Source: Euleptes europaea
Lineage: Eukaryota > Chordata > Lepidosauria > Squamata > Sphaerodactylidae
Assembly: GCF_029931775.1 (NCBI RefSeq)
Contig: NC_079318.1
Coordinates: 59,932,659-59,996,658 of the forward strand
Length of the DNA stretch: 64,000 nt
Reading direction: 5' to 3'
Below, piece after piece: positions 1 to 12,125 of the stretch. The notes beneath the pieces were generated by a model. That model did no database searches, was not told where the DNA came from, and was given only the letters and a program-made list of their open reading frames with translations. A program made the translations under genes and the position numbers. Every line of letters begins with the position of its first letter. Position 1 is the first letter of the stretch.

Positions 1-562
1 ATCTCCTGCTAAAAGGATCAGGTAGTAGGTGATGTGAAAAATATCTCTACCTGAGACCCTGGTAGGGTTGCTTGCCAGGTCCTTCTTCACCACCAGCAGG
101 AGGTTTTTGAGGCAGAACCTGAGGTGGATGGGGTTTGGGGAGGGGAGGGACTTCATTGCCATAGAGTCCAATTGCCAAAGCGGCCATTTTCTCCAGGTGA
201 ACTGATCTGTGTTGGCTGGAGATCAGTTTTAATAGCAGGAGAAGAGTTTGTGTTTTCATGTTTATTGTATTCACCTGTTGTATGGACTCTGTATATATTA
301 TATTTGTTAGTCCTTATTTGGCATGAATTTAATGCTTTATAAATACAGCATGATATCCATCATTGTATGTTCTTTTCATATTTAATTGGTTAGTATACCA
401 TTTTTGCTTATTGCTTCTGAGCTCTCGTGCTGCCAGTACCTGGAGGTTGGCAACCCTAGACCCTGGAGAGGTGCTGCCCATCTAAGTAGACAATACTGAT
501 CTTGATGAATCAATAGTGTGATTCAGTATAGGGCAGATTCATGTGTTTGTATGCACCTAATA
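1..562 (+). repeat. MIR-like (CORE) SINE, split by a MITE
   Basis: The parts at 1-62 and 459-562 read as one SINE body: ctgctaaaaggatcaggtag, then gagaccctgg, then agtagacaatactgat and a tail ending ttcagtatagggcag. The same body occurs at 5742-5952. It is interrupted by a hAT-type MITE at 63-458. Confidence 0.7.
63..458 (-). mobile_element. hAT-type MITE, family A1, with internal extra sequence
   Basis: The ends are TAGGGTTGC and GGCAACCCTA, with an 8 bp duplication GACCCTGG at 55-62 and 459-466. The body matches the family (cattgccatagagtccaatt and others) up to about 246. About 180 bp of unrelated AT-rich sequence follows, then the family end resumes at about 431. Confidence 0.85.
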
Positions 563-1439
563 ATTTCAAAATGGAGCTTATTTAAAAAACACCAATTAAA
601 AGAAACATGTCAAAATAATAATCTCCATTTCCAAATACCTGCTGGAATTCGTACATCTTAATTTATTTCTGAAAAGAACCTGAGAAGGGAGACAAATTTC
701 TCGAGGGAGAACAGTCCGAAGTTCTGGGGTCACAATAGAGAAAGGCCAGTCCCTGGCAAATGATAATTTTGCCTGATGAGAGAACAGAATCAAGATCAGG
801 GCCATACTAACAGACCTTAAAAACTTAACATGCAGGGCCATATGCGTGAAGACCCCCCCATGAAATATCTGGTGTCCAGACTGTTATTGGAGTTTGATCC
901 CAAGCAGGGCTAGGTTCAACTCTTATACCAGTTATGTTAATATAAAGGGCCCGATTCAGGCATTATCAGATCTTATATACCAAACGTCCCATGGATGTGA
1001 CAGCATGAGAAAGGTAGTATTTGACCAGAGGCAACCATACTGTCTAGCAGCAATTCATGTTACATGCAGCTGAGGTTCATGTTTAGTGGCTAGAGTCACA
1101 TAAATAATCACATTATTCCTCAATGATTCCTATGTGCCATTCACAGCATAAAGGATTTAACCGTGTGTGAAGCGGGCCTGTTTATTCATCTATTTATACC
1201 CTAGTTTTTCATTGAAGGGCCTGCAAGGCAGCTTACACCTGCCCAGTAAGCTTTGGACCAGTCCAGCATCAGTTTTTATATTGTTCTTATTATTTATTTA
1301 TTGCAATTACATCTTGTTCTTGTTTCCGAGAGCTCAGTTCAGCTTACATGGAATGCCAGGCCAGTTTCCCATTCAGACACTGACCAGTGTGATACTTGCT
1401 TGGCTACAATAATATTACAGCATCATGGGCCTCTCAGAT
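563..1439. other. No gene recognised
   Basis: AT-rich sequence without a convincing exon. 1167-1330 resembles a degraded LINE or SINE 3' tail (tttattcatctatttatacc). Confidence 0.4.
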
Positions 1440-1652
1440 AAGGCTGCCAGCCTCCGGAGATCTCCCACTATTATAACTGATCTCCAGGTGACAGAGATCA
1501 GTTCACCTGGAGGAAATGGCTGTTTTGGAAGGTGGACTCTATGGTGTTATACCTTGTTGAAGTCACTCCCCTCCCCAAATCCCGCCCTCCTCAAGCTCCA
1601 CCCCAAATATCCAGGTATTTCCCAACCTGGAGTTGGCAATCCCTACTCTCAC
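1440..1652 (+). mobile_element. hAT-type MITE, family A2, degraded
   Basis: A2 has the A1 left half but a right half ending in ccaggtatttcccaacctgg and ggcaa. The ends are eroded. Other A2 copies are at 25874, 34284, 35415, 37486 and 47283. Confidence 0.7.
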
Positions 1653-2257
1653 ACCTTCAATGGGGTTTAGTGACTTTCATTCAGGGAAAAGATATAGCAG
1701 GCCATGCCCTTCCTGTCATCCCAACTCCCTGGCAGATCAAGGGCTAGCAAAACACTCCTCAAGCATGTGCAATATTTGGGCCTATCCATATTAGGAAGGA
1801 TTTATGGACAGGGTCAACCCCATTCTAAGGCCCCAACACACGTGGCACAGACCATGCCAGCATGGCACCAGTGTGGCAATGGCAGGGCAGGCCATCAGTA
1901 TGATGGACTAGGATCTGAGAGTGGGGTATCAATGAAGTAAACAAAAAATACATAAGTGTATCTCTGGACATGCTGGCATAACTCCAAGATTTACCAGAGT
2001 AACTCTGAGATATGTCAGTGTAATGCTCAGGCATGATCCTAAACAATTTAAAGTTAGGGCTTAGGATGGGGCTGTTAGGAGGGTCAGTCTGACCCAACTT
2101 CTACAAGAGCCCCCTCCCCGATTCCTGTTCTCAGTTATCAGCATGCAGAATGAAGGAGTTCAGAAACAGGATATAGACAAGCATGGTGGTGTCAGACACC
2201 AGGGCGGGTCAGAGAGGGGAACAAAAATAAATGTATCCCCATTTTTTTCTTTGTTTA

Positions 2258-3165
2258 TTTATTTATTTAAACTATGTTAGCCCTCTTTCTCTCTTGCGGA
2301 ACTCAAGCCAGCTTAAAATATAAACAAAACGTTATAAAAAACAATACATACAATCATTGTAAAAGCCATTAAAAAATCACAATTTAAAATTTTCAATTAG
2401 GACTGCCAGTGATAAAAGCTAAATCAATCAAATGCAGTTCTAAATAAAATGGTCTTCAACTGCCTCCTGAAGATCGACCATGAGGGGGCCAGGCGCACCT
2501 CCCTGGGGAGGTTGTTCCATAATTATGGGGCTACCACAGAGAAGGCCCCCTCTCGTGTACCCACCAAATGAGCATCTTTAATTGGTGGGACAGTCAGGAG
2601 GGCATCTCCCTGCGATCTTAATTCCCAGGCAGGAAAGTATGGAAGAAAACCGTCCTTCAGATACCCCAGACCGAAGCCATATAGAGCTTTAATGGACAAA
2701 ACCAACACCTTGAATTGGGCTCAGGAGCAGATCAGGAGCCAATGTAATTGCTGTAGTACTGGGGACGTATGCTCCCAATAGCTGGCTCCAACCTAGTGTT
2801 GCCATACCCCCAGGGGTGAAGGGTATGGGCCCCCTCCACCTGAGGCCATTCAGCTGGCCAGCGGGGGTCTTACCAGCAGTGAACTGAGCCCTAGCTCCCA
2901 TATCTTCGGCGACAAGTCAACGTCACTTCTGGCAACCACTGGAAGTGATGTCATCTTGTCACCAATGATGTGGGGACGCTCTGCTATTGCAGCCAGGCCT
3001 CAGTTTGCCACTGGTAAGTCCCCCCCTCCCCCCGCTGGTTGCTAGGAGGTACCTGGCAACTCTTCTCCGACCAGCAGTCTATCCACATCATTCTGCATTA
3101 GCTGAAGCTTCTGAACACTCTTCAAGGGTAGCCCTTTGCCTTTCTCCCTCCATACGTTCCTTTCT
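2258..3165 (-). mobile_element. L2-type LINE, C-terminal ORF2 and 3' end, interrupted
   Basis: Minus-strand translation gives KALYGFGLGYLKDGFLPY and LVGTREGAFSVVAP, the C-terminal part of L2-clade ORF2 (typically FKALYGLGPGYLKE...LVGTRERAFSVVAP). The 3' UTR and a (TTTA)n-like tail are at 2258-2280. A MITE at about 2794-3063 interrupts it, and the LINE resumes at about 3085 with ctgaagcttctgaacactct. Confidence 0.8.
2794..3063 (+). mobile_element. hAT-like MITE inserted in the L2 copy
   Basis: It starts tagtgttgccatac and ends acctggcaactc, with an internal ggaagtgatgtcatc typical of the relative at 49600. It separates two parts of one L2 element. Confidence 0.55.
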
Positions 3166-3337
3166 ACCCAGCTAGCCACAGGCTGCAGCCTCCCAAGGCA
3201 AACCTTTCCTGCAGCTGCCGTGGGCTTGTGTGGTTGTGAGAGCAGGTTCTCCCAAAAAATGGTGAGTTTCCAACATAGTCATGTGTCTATGTTCAAATAC
3301 GTTCTATATTTTTCTTTCTCCCAAACAGACTCTAGAG

Positions 3338-3529
3338 CAGGGGTGTCAAACATAAGGCCCGCAGGCCGCATCCGGCCCCTTGAGAGTTCTTATCCGGCCC
3401 GTGAGCCAGCCAAGGCAGCCACTCCCCCCCCCCCCGCTCTTCATCTGGGCTGCAGAGTCATGGCCCAGCCCAACCTAGTGGCATTTGTGTCATGTCCAGC
3501 CCTTGTAACAATTGAGTCCGACACACCTG
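3338..3529 (+). mobile_element. hAT (Charlie-like) MITE, 192 bp, exact 8 bp duplication
   Basis: The ends are CAGGGGTGTC and GACACACCTG, with the duplication CTCTAGAG at 3330-3337 and 3530-3537. A second copy in the other orientation is at 59681-59867. Confidence 0.9.
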
Positions 3530-4210
3530 CTCTAGAGCTTACTGTGACTCTCCAGCTGAAATAAAAGAGCCTCCTTCAATTTGTTTTTCCAAATTACATC
3601 TGTGGGAATGGGGATTTTTGCAACTGTACATTTCAGCAGTTCAGCCCACTTTATATTGCTCTTGAGAAATCTAACCATGTAGCTTGCTTTGGAGGGCTAG
3701 CTTACTGTAACCTCCAGCAATGAACAAAATGTTTACATTGCCCTGAGGAGAGGGGACTCTGTTGATCCAGAACTGCTCTAAATGGCTGAATCCTTTTATC
3801 ATGAAATGGCAGCCCATAGAGACTGAGGGATTTAACTGATTTCCTATTTGTGCTGTCTTTTGTAGATTGTTCTACTACTCTGGTCAGAATGTAAAAGCTC
3901 CCTTATCATTTTTAATAGTGCAGTTTGCAGTGGTGTAATCCATCCGACCACTTCAACGTTCTAGCCCCTCAGAGGGCCAAATCAGATGTGCCCATTTCCA
4001 CAGCTCCCCTTTTAAAAAAATGATCAAGTGTGTGGATTGGGACCACAAGGGGAGTGGGGTTGGACAACCTCCCTCCACATACACACAGACACCTTTTCAC
4101 AACCTGAAATGGCCTTGGGAATGCTGTTTGCCCTACTGTGAAAACTTATGTGTGCAGGCAAGGGGGAATTTCCCCAGCAGGGCTAACTGCAGCTCCCTGA
4201 GACCATTTCA

Positions 4211-4519
4211 GAGCAGGAAGAAGAGTTGGTTTTTATACCCCGGTTTTCTCTACCTTTAAGGCGTCTCAACCCGGCTTAGAATCGCCTTCCTTTACTCTCC
4301 CCACAATGGACACCTTGTGAGGTAGGTGGGGCTGAGAGAGTTCTCAGAGAACTGTGACTAGCCCAAGGTCAGCCAGCTGGCTTCGTGTGGAGGAGTAGTG
4401 GGGAAACCAACCCAGTTCACCAGATTAGCCTCCGCAGCTCATGTGGAGGAGTGAGGAATCAAACCCGGTTCTCCAAATTAGAGTCCACCACTCTTAGCCA
4501 TTAAACCCCGCTGGCTCTG
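4211..4519 (-). repeat. tRNA-derived SINE (gtggtgtagtgg family)
   Basis: In the minus sense the family has a tRNA-like head (box A tggtgtagtggttaagagtgg-like, box B ggtttgattcc), a duplicated head segment and a tail ending with agaaaaccggggtataaa. Six copies occur in the window. Confidence 0.8.
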
Positions 4520-5741
4520 GGAAATGGTGTAGGCCGAAATTCTGACATGTAGGCTTGCCAACTTCTAGGTTAGGGCTGGAGTTCTCCCAGAACTCCGAGA
4601 ACATTTGAAAAGACACCCCTGATTCTAATCCTTTATTGAGCTCCAAATATTTAATATCTGTAAACACACACACACACACACCCAAAAAAAGACCAGCAGC
4701 CAGAAAGATTGCCAGGGGAGGAGGAAATGCAAATAAGGAACTGGGAACGAACTGGGAACCAACTTCAGCCTCCTCAGGGCAAAGCCAAAGAAATGAGTCT
4801 GCACCCTTGATAGAAACTTTAACTTGATCTTGTAAGCTTTGCCTGGCACACTCCAGTTGCTGTTTTGAGATTCTGTTGACACTTGCCTGTGTGGTTTCTC
4901 TTTGGCAATCATTAAAGCTTTTGCCAAATCATTGTGAACCAAATCTTTGCTGTTTGCAGAAAGGCAAAAGAAAAAACACAAAATGTTCTCCAGTGCTTCA
5001 AATTCTAGTCCATTCGATTCCATAAATATTTTGCAACTCCATCCAGCCTCCTGAATGAACATGATTTCTGTTACTTGATGACTTCTTGACTGTCTTGCTC
5101 TCTATTGTCTGTTAATAATTATGCTTTGGGGCAGTTTTGCAATTGAGAGTAAGGATTATTTTCAGTCAACAATCACTTTGCCCAGCTCCTACATATTTTT
5201 TTTTCAAATGGAAGTTATTTCCTTTTGCTAATTACTCTGTTGAGATGGGACAAGATGGCGATGAATGAGTAGCTTTATCTAGCCACGCTGTGGTTTTTAG
5301 TTTTTAATTATGTTTAAATTACTTTATTAATATTCAGCAAGTCATGTGTTTTGTTAATTCTCATATCGGGCATACCACAGTATTATCTGCTGATTACTTC
5401 ACAACATATATACTTGTGAGTAAAGGAGGCAAAAAACAAATTTAGTGGGAATCGTTCATTCCATTAAAGAGTTCATCACAGAACTATGGTTCCCAAACAG
5501 TCTCAGCAATGTGTACCCTACCTGAGAACCTACATTCATTTGCATTCATTTATACCTACATTGATGTGAACCAAAATAAATACCATCTTGTTACAGATAA
5601 GACTTATTAAAGATAAGTCTCCTAATTCTCACACCCAAGTTATGTTTGACCTGAACTGGGTCTGACAATTCTGCAATTTGTAGCTAACACAAAGAGAAGC
5701 AAGGCAAAATCTAGTTCCAAGTAATAGTTCTTGCAGCAACA
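4520..5741. other. No gene recognised; (CA)n at 4663-4681
   Basis: The region holds a short (CA)n run and AT-rich sequence. The open frame on the minus strand through 4625-5062 has no recognisable domain. Confidence 0.45.
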
Positions 5742-5952
5742 AGGAAGGAGCAGTGGCTCAGCAGCAGAACATCTGCTTCACATGCAGAAGGTCCCAGGTT
5801 CAATCCTTGGCATCTCCAGTTAAAAGCATTAGGTAACTGGTGATGTAAAAAAACTCTCCGAGAGACCCTGGAAAGCTGCTTAGTCAGAGTAGACAATATT
5901 GACCTTGATAAACCAGTGGTCTGACCCATTATAAGGCAGCTTTGGGTGCTCA
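5742..5952 (+). repeat. MIR-like (CORE) SINE, nearly full length
   Basis: The tRNA-like head has cagtggctcagcagcagaac and box B-like ggttcaatcc. The core is followed by agtagacaatattgacc and a tail ending tataaggcagctt. Confidence 0.75.
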
Positions 5953-5987
5953 AGAAGTCTGGTTGGGATCAAGATATATTGCCTAAC

Positions 5988-6196
5988 TAGGGTTGCCAAC
6001 CTCCAGGTACTAGCTGGAGATCTCCTGTTATTACAACTGATCTCCAGCCGATAGAGATCAGTTCACCTGGACAAAATGGTCGCTTTGGCAATTGGACTCT
6101 ATGGCATTGAAGTCCCTCCCCTCTCCAAACCCCGCCCTCCTCAGGATCTGCTCCCAAAACCTCCCACCGGTGGCAAAGAGGGACCTGGCAATCCTA
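5988..6196 (+). mobile_element. hAT-type MITE, family A1, 209 bp
   Basis: It runs TAGGGTTGCC to GGCAATCCTA with an exact duplication TGCCTAAC at 5980-5987 and 6197-6204. Confidence 0.92.
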
Positions 6197-6591
6197 TGCC
6201 TAACTTGCTCTGGCCCATTGTTGCTGTGTGGCTGCCCCACCTCACCCAATCCCCCCATTTTCCTTCAGAACTGAAAGGTGGTGATATATAAACATCAACA
6301 CAAACCAAGCAAGCAAGTGCAACTCTTTACCGTCACCCACAATCACATTTCAGGGCCAAACTAGATGCTATGGCATCCATGTGGACACTACCACCATTTT
6401 AAAGCAATGTAAAAGTGCAGCAAGGACCCACTATGGTGAAGTGCAACACAGCTGAGTTAAGTAGGAACAGGTCAGAATCCTTGCCAGCTGCCACAGCGGC
6501 TAGGGGCACATCCTGAGGAAGTCCTCCAATGCCATGGGAGGCAGCTGGGTGGCGGGCATGGCCAGGCAGGGGTGCAGCGGGGCCGGACGTC

Positions 6592-6632
6592 GGGTTGCCA
6601 GGTCCCTCTTCACCACTGGCGGGAGGTTCTTG
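6592..6632 (-). mobile_element. hAT-type MITE A1, end fragment
   Basis: Only the terminal part remains (cgggttgccaggtccctctt onward for about 40 bp). Confidence 0.7.
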
Positions 6633-6796
6633 CTGTTATGTATGACTGTTTGCCGCGATTACTGTTTGATCAGGGTCCCTTTTAAAAAATTATAATTAAA
6701 AACAGGCCTTTGCCTCCTCCTGCTGAAATCCAAAATGGCACTTTGGTGAACATCCCAAGACCTTCATATCTCATGATACTGAGTACATAATCTCTG

Positions 6797-7350
6797 TTAA
6801 GAACATAAGAACATAAGGAAGGCCATGCTGGTTCAGACCAACGTCCATCAAGTCCAGCAGTCTGTTCACACAGTGGCAAACCAGGTGCCTCTAGGAAGTC
6901 CACAAACAAGAGACTGCAGCAGCACCATCCTGCCTGTGTTCCACAGCACCTCATATAATAGGCATACTCCTCTGATCCTGGAGAGAATAGGTATGCATCA
7001 TGAATAGTATCAATTTTTACTAGTAGCCATGAATAACCTTCTACTCCATGAGCATGTCACTCCCCTCTTAAAGACTTCCAAGTTGGCAGCCGTCACCACT
7101 TCCTGGGGCAGGGAGTTCCACAGTTTAACTATGCGTTGTGTGAAGAAATACTTCCTTTTATCAGTTTTGAATCTCTCACCCTCCAGCTTCAGCCGATGAC
7201 CCCTTCCTTCTAGTATTTTTAGTTCTAGTACTATGAGAGAGGGAGAAAATCTTCTCCCTGTCTACTCTCTCCATTCCATGTATAATTTTATAGACCTCTG
7301 TCATGTCTCCCCTTAACCACCTTCTTTCTAAGCTAAACAGCTTAAAATTT
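6797..7350 (-). mobile_element. CR1-like LINE, ORF2 C-terminus and 3' end
   Basis: The minus strand encodes a CR1-typical LFSLERRxLRGDMxEVYKI motif (7255-7350). At its 3' end is the tandem octamer tail, seen on the plus strand as gaacataagaacataag (6797-6814). Confidence 0.8.
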
Positions 7351-8261
7351 CTAGCACCAGACCAGCTCTTAAATTTTTAACTCTGCCTCTGCCTTTAATA
7401 ACAGGAACACTTAGGGAGTAAATCCCTCTTGAGGATGACAGCAATTATTTTTCTTCAGCATTTAGCAGCTTCCTCTCCCACTGGATTCCATGCAGTGTAT
7501 GCAGTAATCAACTCAGTCTGTGTGGCTCCGCTTGCTTTGCTTCAATGGCTAGGAACTTCTGTTTGAAATGTATTTTGTAGTGTCATAAATTTATGTAAAC
7601 AGGGAGACTAAATGTGTATTCACGGCTTTTGTAAAAGGATAATTTTAATAGCAATAGACCCCAAACTGAGGTGTTAATATTCTTGGCATACTCAAGTGCT
7701 TGTAAGAGTGGCGTTAGAAGACAATTCACTTTTATGTATTATATAAATAAATGTTATTATGGCACTTCTGAGATGAATTCTTCCCTTCCTCTTCTGTAAA
7801 TGGTCACTACACTTACTCCTGAAGCCTGACACTGTGATTTTTTTGTGATTCCCTGCCCTACCATAGGCTGCCAGGAATAAAACTGTGCAAAATATCATGA
7901 TGCCCTGTGCTCCTATGGGAAATCAGCAAGCTGGTTTTTCTTCTCCCCAGATGTTCTGCCTACAAACCATCTTGCCAGAGGACAGAGAGTTCCAGCCGGG
8001 GCTGAAAGGAACCAGCTGCTCAGCCCTGCCTGAGGCCCTGAAGGAACTTTAGTCTGGTGGGAAGGATCACAACCTGTCCCACTTGATCTATGTCATGGCG
8101 ATTTTTAGTGCAGCTTATTGTGCTGTTATCTGTTTAGAGTTCTTGTAAGCTGCCTCAGGTCCTGCTCTGCAGAGAAAGGAAGGGTAAAGACAGTTTAAAA
8201 TAAACTCCAACTGAAGGATCTCAGGGTTGGGGAAAGGTTTTTTCTGCCTATGACCCTAGAC
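7351..8261. other. No gene recognised
   Basis: No exon is supported. 8090-8200 looks like a degraded LINE/SINE tail (gcttattgtgctgttatctg and later agctgcctcagg). Confidence 0.4.
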
Positions 8262-8829
8262 TAGGGTAGCCAGTCATCAGCCGGAAACCAGCAGGAGAGG
8301 GAGGAGGTGGCGATGGAAGGAATGAAGAAGAGTTGGAGTTTATATGCTGATTTTCTCTACCTTTTAAGGAGAAGCAAACTGGCTTACAATCTCCTTCCCT
8401 TCCTCTCCCCACAACAGACACCTTGTGAGGTTGGTGAAGCTGAGAGAGCTCTAAGAGAACTGTGATTAGCCCAAGGTCACCCAGCAGGCTTCAGGTGGAA
8501 GAGTGGGGAAACCAACTGGTTCACCAGATTAGAGTCCACCGTTCATGTGGAGGAGTGGGGAATCAAACTCAGTTCTCCAGTTTAGAATCCACCACTCTTA
8601 ACCACTACACCACATCTTAACCACTACACCACATCATGCCAGCAGTGCAATTTCCCTTCCAGCAAATATCTGAAAGGGATGTCACTTTGCTGATGTGATG
8701 CTCTAGGAGTTGGACAAATGTCTATGATAAAGCCAGGTATTTACTGGAAGTGACGTAGCACCATTGGCATGATGCCAGCATTTCTGACTTTCTGGCGATG
8801 AAGAAAGAGGCTGGGAGGTCTTGCTACCC
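8262..8829. mobile_element. hAT-like element (TAGGGTAGCC ends) carrying a SINE
   Basis: It begins ctagggtagccag and ends cttgctaccctag, with ggaagtgacgtagc inside. A gtggtgtagtgg-family SINE (minus, 8318-8640) lies within it. No clear duplication was seen. Confidence 0.5.
8318..8640 (-). repeat. tRNA-derived SINE (gtggtgtagtgg family)
   Basis: Same family as 4211-4519. The head end shows a short tandem repeat (cttaaccactacaccacatc repeated at 8597-8635). Confidence 0.75.
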
Positions 8830-8902
8830 TAGAGAGCTGCTGTCAGTCAGACTAGATGGACCAAACTTTTGGCTTGGAATAAGGCAGCTTTATATGTTCA
8901 TT
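8825..8902 (+). repeat. MIR-like SINE tail fragment
   Basis: agactagatggaccaaac followed by ggaataaggcagctttatat matches the tail of the CORE SINE seen at 5742-5952. Confidence 0.5.
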
Positions 8903-9269
8903 TTATTTTCAAAACAACTCTGTGAGGAAGGCTATGTGAAAAGGTCCAAGGTTACCCAGTGAGCATCAGAGCAGAAGAAAGATTTGACCCCCAGGTCTCT
9001 TTAGTCCAATGCTCTCACCATTCCATGCCCATAGCTGTCCAACTAGGCAGAATGGACTGTACCACTTCAGACAGCAGAAGAAGGAGAAATGATTTTTATA
9101 TGCCGACTTTCTCTACCACTTAAGGGAGAATCAAACCGGCTTACAATCACCTTCTCTTCCCCTCCCCACAACAGACACCCTGTGAGGTAGGTGGGGCTGA
9201 GAGAGCTGTGACTAGCCCAAGGTCCCCCAGCTGGCCTTATGTGTAGGAGTGGGGAAACCAACCTGATTC

Positions 9270-11039
9270 TAGGGCTGTCAATTCGGTTCGGCCCGAACTG
9301 AAAATCAGCCGAATTTCCCCTGATTCGGTGGTTTTTAGTTCGGGAGGAACCGAACTCAAAACTGGCGGGCAACCAGGGGGGCCGAATTCAGCGAGTTCGG
9401 GAGTTCGCGAATAAATTCGGCAAATTCGGCCGTCAGTAAGCAGCATAACCGTCAGTAAGCAGCATTCTCCTCCCCCGGCCAATCGGTGGCCAAGCTGGGT
9501 GTTCTTCTGGCCAATCAGTCAGGATTGAGTACTGGAGGAATCAGCTGATGTGCGGCCCGGCCAGGGAGAGAGAGAGAGCGAAATCCTTGTGTGTGTGTGT
9601 GGGGGGGTGCTTGTGCACATTTGCTCCTTTCTGTGGCTGCAGGGGGCGTATTTTGGGGGGTACAGACACAAAACTTTTAGTGGAGCTTCAGATGAAGCTT
9701 CTTAAGATACCCCCCCAAGTTTTGTAAACATTGGGTCAGGGGTCCCGAGATATGGGCTCCCCCCCTTTTTCTTTCCATGGCTGCAGGGGGCGCATTTTGG
9801 GGGGTACAAACCCCAAACTTTTAGTGGCGCTTCAGATGAAGCTTCTTAAGATACCCCCCAAGTTTTGTAAACATTGGGTCAGGGGGTCTCGAGATATGGG
9901 CTCTCCCCCTTTTCCCTCCCCCTTTTTCCATTTATGTGGCTGCAGGGGGTGCTTTTTTGGGGATATAGCCCCCAAACCTTTAGCATAGCTTCAGACAGTT
10001 ATTCTTAAGATACCACCCAAGTTTTGTAAAGATGGGTTCAGTGGGGGCAGAAATATCGCCTCCCCCCCTTTTCTCTTTCTGTGGCTGCAGGGGGCGCATT
10101 TTTTGGGGTGCAGATCCCAAACTTTGAGCAGAGTTTCAGACCAGTGTTCTTAAGAGACCACCCAAGTTTTGTGAACATTGGGTCAGGGGGTCCTGAGATA
10201 TGGGCTTTCCCCTTTCCCCTTTCCCCTTTCCCCTTTTCCCTATTGGGATGAATGGATCAGCGAGCCGATCCCGTGTGCATCTTCTCCAGAGCAAAACGTC
10301 CCGTGCCTAATTGGAATCATCTTGGATTACAAGTCCTCCCCAGCCCGTCCTGATGGAACAGAAGACAGCCACAGTAAGACCCCTTTGGAGGCTTTAATCT
10401 ATAACTTTTCTCCTGTATGTGTGTGTGGGGGGGGGGGGGGAAGCAGAGTCTGTGTGTGTGTGGGGAGGGAGCAGTTTCTGTGGGTGGGGGGGAAGCCAAA
10501 GGGGGCTGTCGTCGGTTCTGCCTGGGGTGTGTGTTCCCCCTCGAGTCTCTCGCTCCCTGGTTTGAGGGGGGAGGTTTCAGTTGTGTGTCTTCTGGCTTTT
10601 CCCTGTTGCAAAGGTGTTGTTTTACAAGGTTGAGTTGCTTTGCAAACTGTTGTCGGGGCTGGGAGCTTTGTGCGTGGGTGGCAAGCTCTGCTGAGAGATG
10701 CACATTAAGGGTGGGGGGGACCCCTTTCAGGGCCCATATCTCAGCCCCCCCTGACCCAATCTTTACAAAACTTGGGGAGTCTTTCAATAAACGTCCTTTG
10801 AAGCTCTGCTGAAAGTTTGGGACCTCTAACCCCAAAAATGCCCCCCCAGAGCCGCGGAAAGGCGCGATTGTGTTTTTAATGGCTTTATTCGGCCGAATTT
10901 TTTTTCCGAACTTTGAATTCCCGCCGAATTGAACAGATCCGAAGTGGGGGAGTTCAGACTTCAGCACATCCCGAATCTAAACGGGCTGAATTCGGCCGAA
11001 TCCGAACTATACCGAATTTTTAAAAATTCAACAGCCCTA
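9270..11039. mobile_element. Non-autonomous hAT element, 1770 bp, with internal subrepeats
   Basis: The ends are TAGGGCTGTCAATTCGG and AAATTCAACAGCCCTA, with an exact 8 bp duplication CCTGATTC (9262-9269, 11040-11047). Many ttcggccgaatt-like words lie near both ends. Internal direct repeats are at 9631-10240 and an inverted copy of the same unit is at 10716-10862. No transposase domain was recognised. A related, damaged copy begins at 30446. Confidence 0.85.
9631..10240 (+). repeat. Four tandem subrepeats of about 145-160 bp inside the hAT element
   Basis: Units start near 9631, 9775, 9934 and 10079, each with gtggctgcagggggcgcatt, ccaagttttgtaaa and gagatatgggct. A reverse-complement unit is at about 10716-10862. 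Confidence 0.85.
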
Positions 11040-11548
11040 CCTGATTCACCAGATTAGCATCCACCGCTCATGTGGAGGAGTGGGGAATCAAACCCAGTTA
11101 TCCAGATTAGAGTCCACCACTCCAAACTACCACTCTTAACCACTACACCACGCTGGCCCAGAGGGATAACATTTCTCAACATTCCCCTGCATTAATAAAT
11201 CCTTGCAAGTGGAACAATAGCACAGCATGCAAAGCACTGAGTTAGACTTTTTCTCCCTGAGGTATTGATTTCTAAAGCATATTTTAAAAATAGGAGTTCT
11301 TCCAGCTGCAGTCGGAAGTGGTGCCATTCTACCACCTCAGAATTCTACCACCTCATTCTGCTTCACACATAAATCAGACCAACCTCGGATCACAGTGAGG
11401 ATGGGGCTGTATATCCAGAAGAATTTCCAACGTGAGAAACCAATGCAGAAAATCCTTCACACACAAACAGACACAAATCTCTCTTGTGGGTTGAAGTGAA
11501 CACATTATAACGGGGGTTGGGGGGTTGGCAATTAATAATTATACCACA

Positions 11549-12125
11549 TTAGAAACACAGAAACATAGAGCTGGAAGGAACCCCCAGAAGCATCTAGTCC
11601 AACTCCCTGCACAAGGCAGGAAATTCACAGCTAAATGCTCAAGGACTGTTTGATGATTTGTTGTAAAACCTTACCAGGTATGGATGTCAAGCTGATGGGT
11701 CAGTAGTTACCTGGATTCTCCTTTTTCCCCTTCTTGAAGATGAGAACAACATTTGCCCACCCCCAGTCTCTGGTACCTCACCTGTTCTCCAAGTATTCTA
11801 AAAAATGATTGACATAGGCTCCAAAATTACATCAGCAAGTTGCCTTAGTACCCTTGAATGCAATTCATCTGCCCCTGAGGACTTGGTTTTATTTAAAGGA
11901 GCTGGGTGTTTATGTACCACCCCTGGGCCTATCCTAGGTTGCAACTTCCTTCCTTCATCATGTGTTATCTTTTTGCCAGGTTGAGCACTGTTTCCCTTGC
12001 AAGAGAAACCAAAGGCAAAGTAGGAATTGAGCACTTCTGCCCTCTCTTCATCCCTGTTGAAATCCCACTTTTCTCTTCTTGCAGTGGGCCTACCATTATT
12101 TTGTTATGCTATGTCAGTTTTATCT
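11549..12125 (-). mobile_element. CR1-like LINE, reverse-transcriptase part joined to 3' tail
   Basis: The minus strand reads LNSYFAFGFSCKG and GADELHSRVLRQLADVILEP, from the start of a CR1-type RT region. Right beside it, at 11549-11640, is a CR1 3' tail (gaaacatagagctggaagga). The middle of ORF2 is missing. Confidence 0.75.

Larger units (their letters stand above)
9080..11160 (-). repeat. tRNA-derived SINE split by a 1.77 kb hAT element
   Basis: The SINE body at 9080-9269 continues at 11040-11160 after the hAT insertion. The two copies of CCTGATTC mark the target site inside the SINE. Confidence 0.85.

Noticed and set aside
3136-3564. 142-codon plus frame
   Set aside because: Mostly a hAT MITE and an L2 remnant.
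4625-5062. 145-codon minus frame as a host gene
   Set aside because: No recognisable domain, starts in a CA repeat, and no supporting splice structure.
10317-10967. Open frame of 216 codons on the minus strand
   Set aside because: It lies inside a hAT element and is low complexity (Pro, Thr, His from GT/G-rich DNA); no domain.
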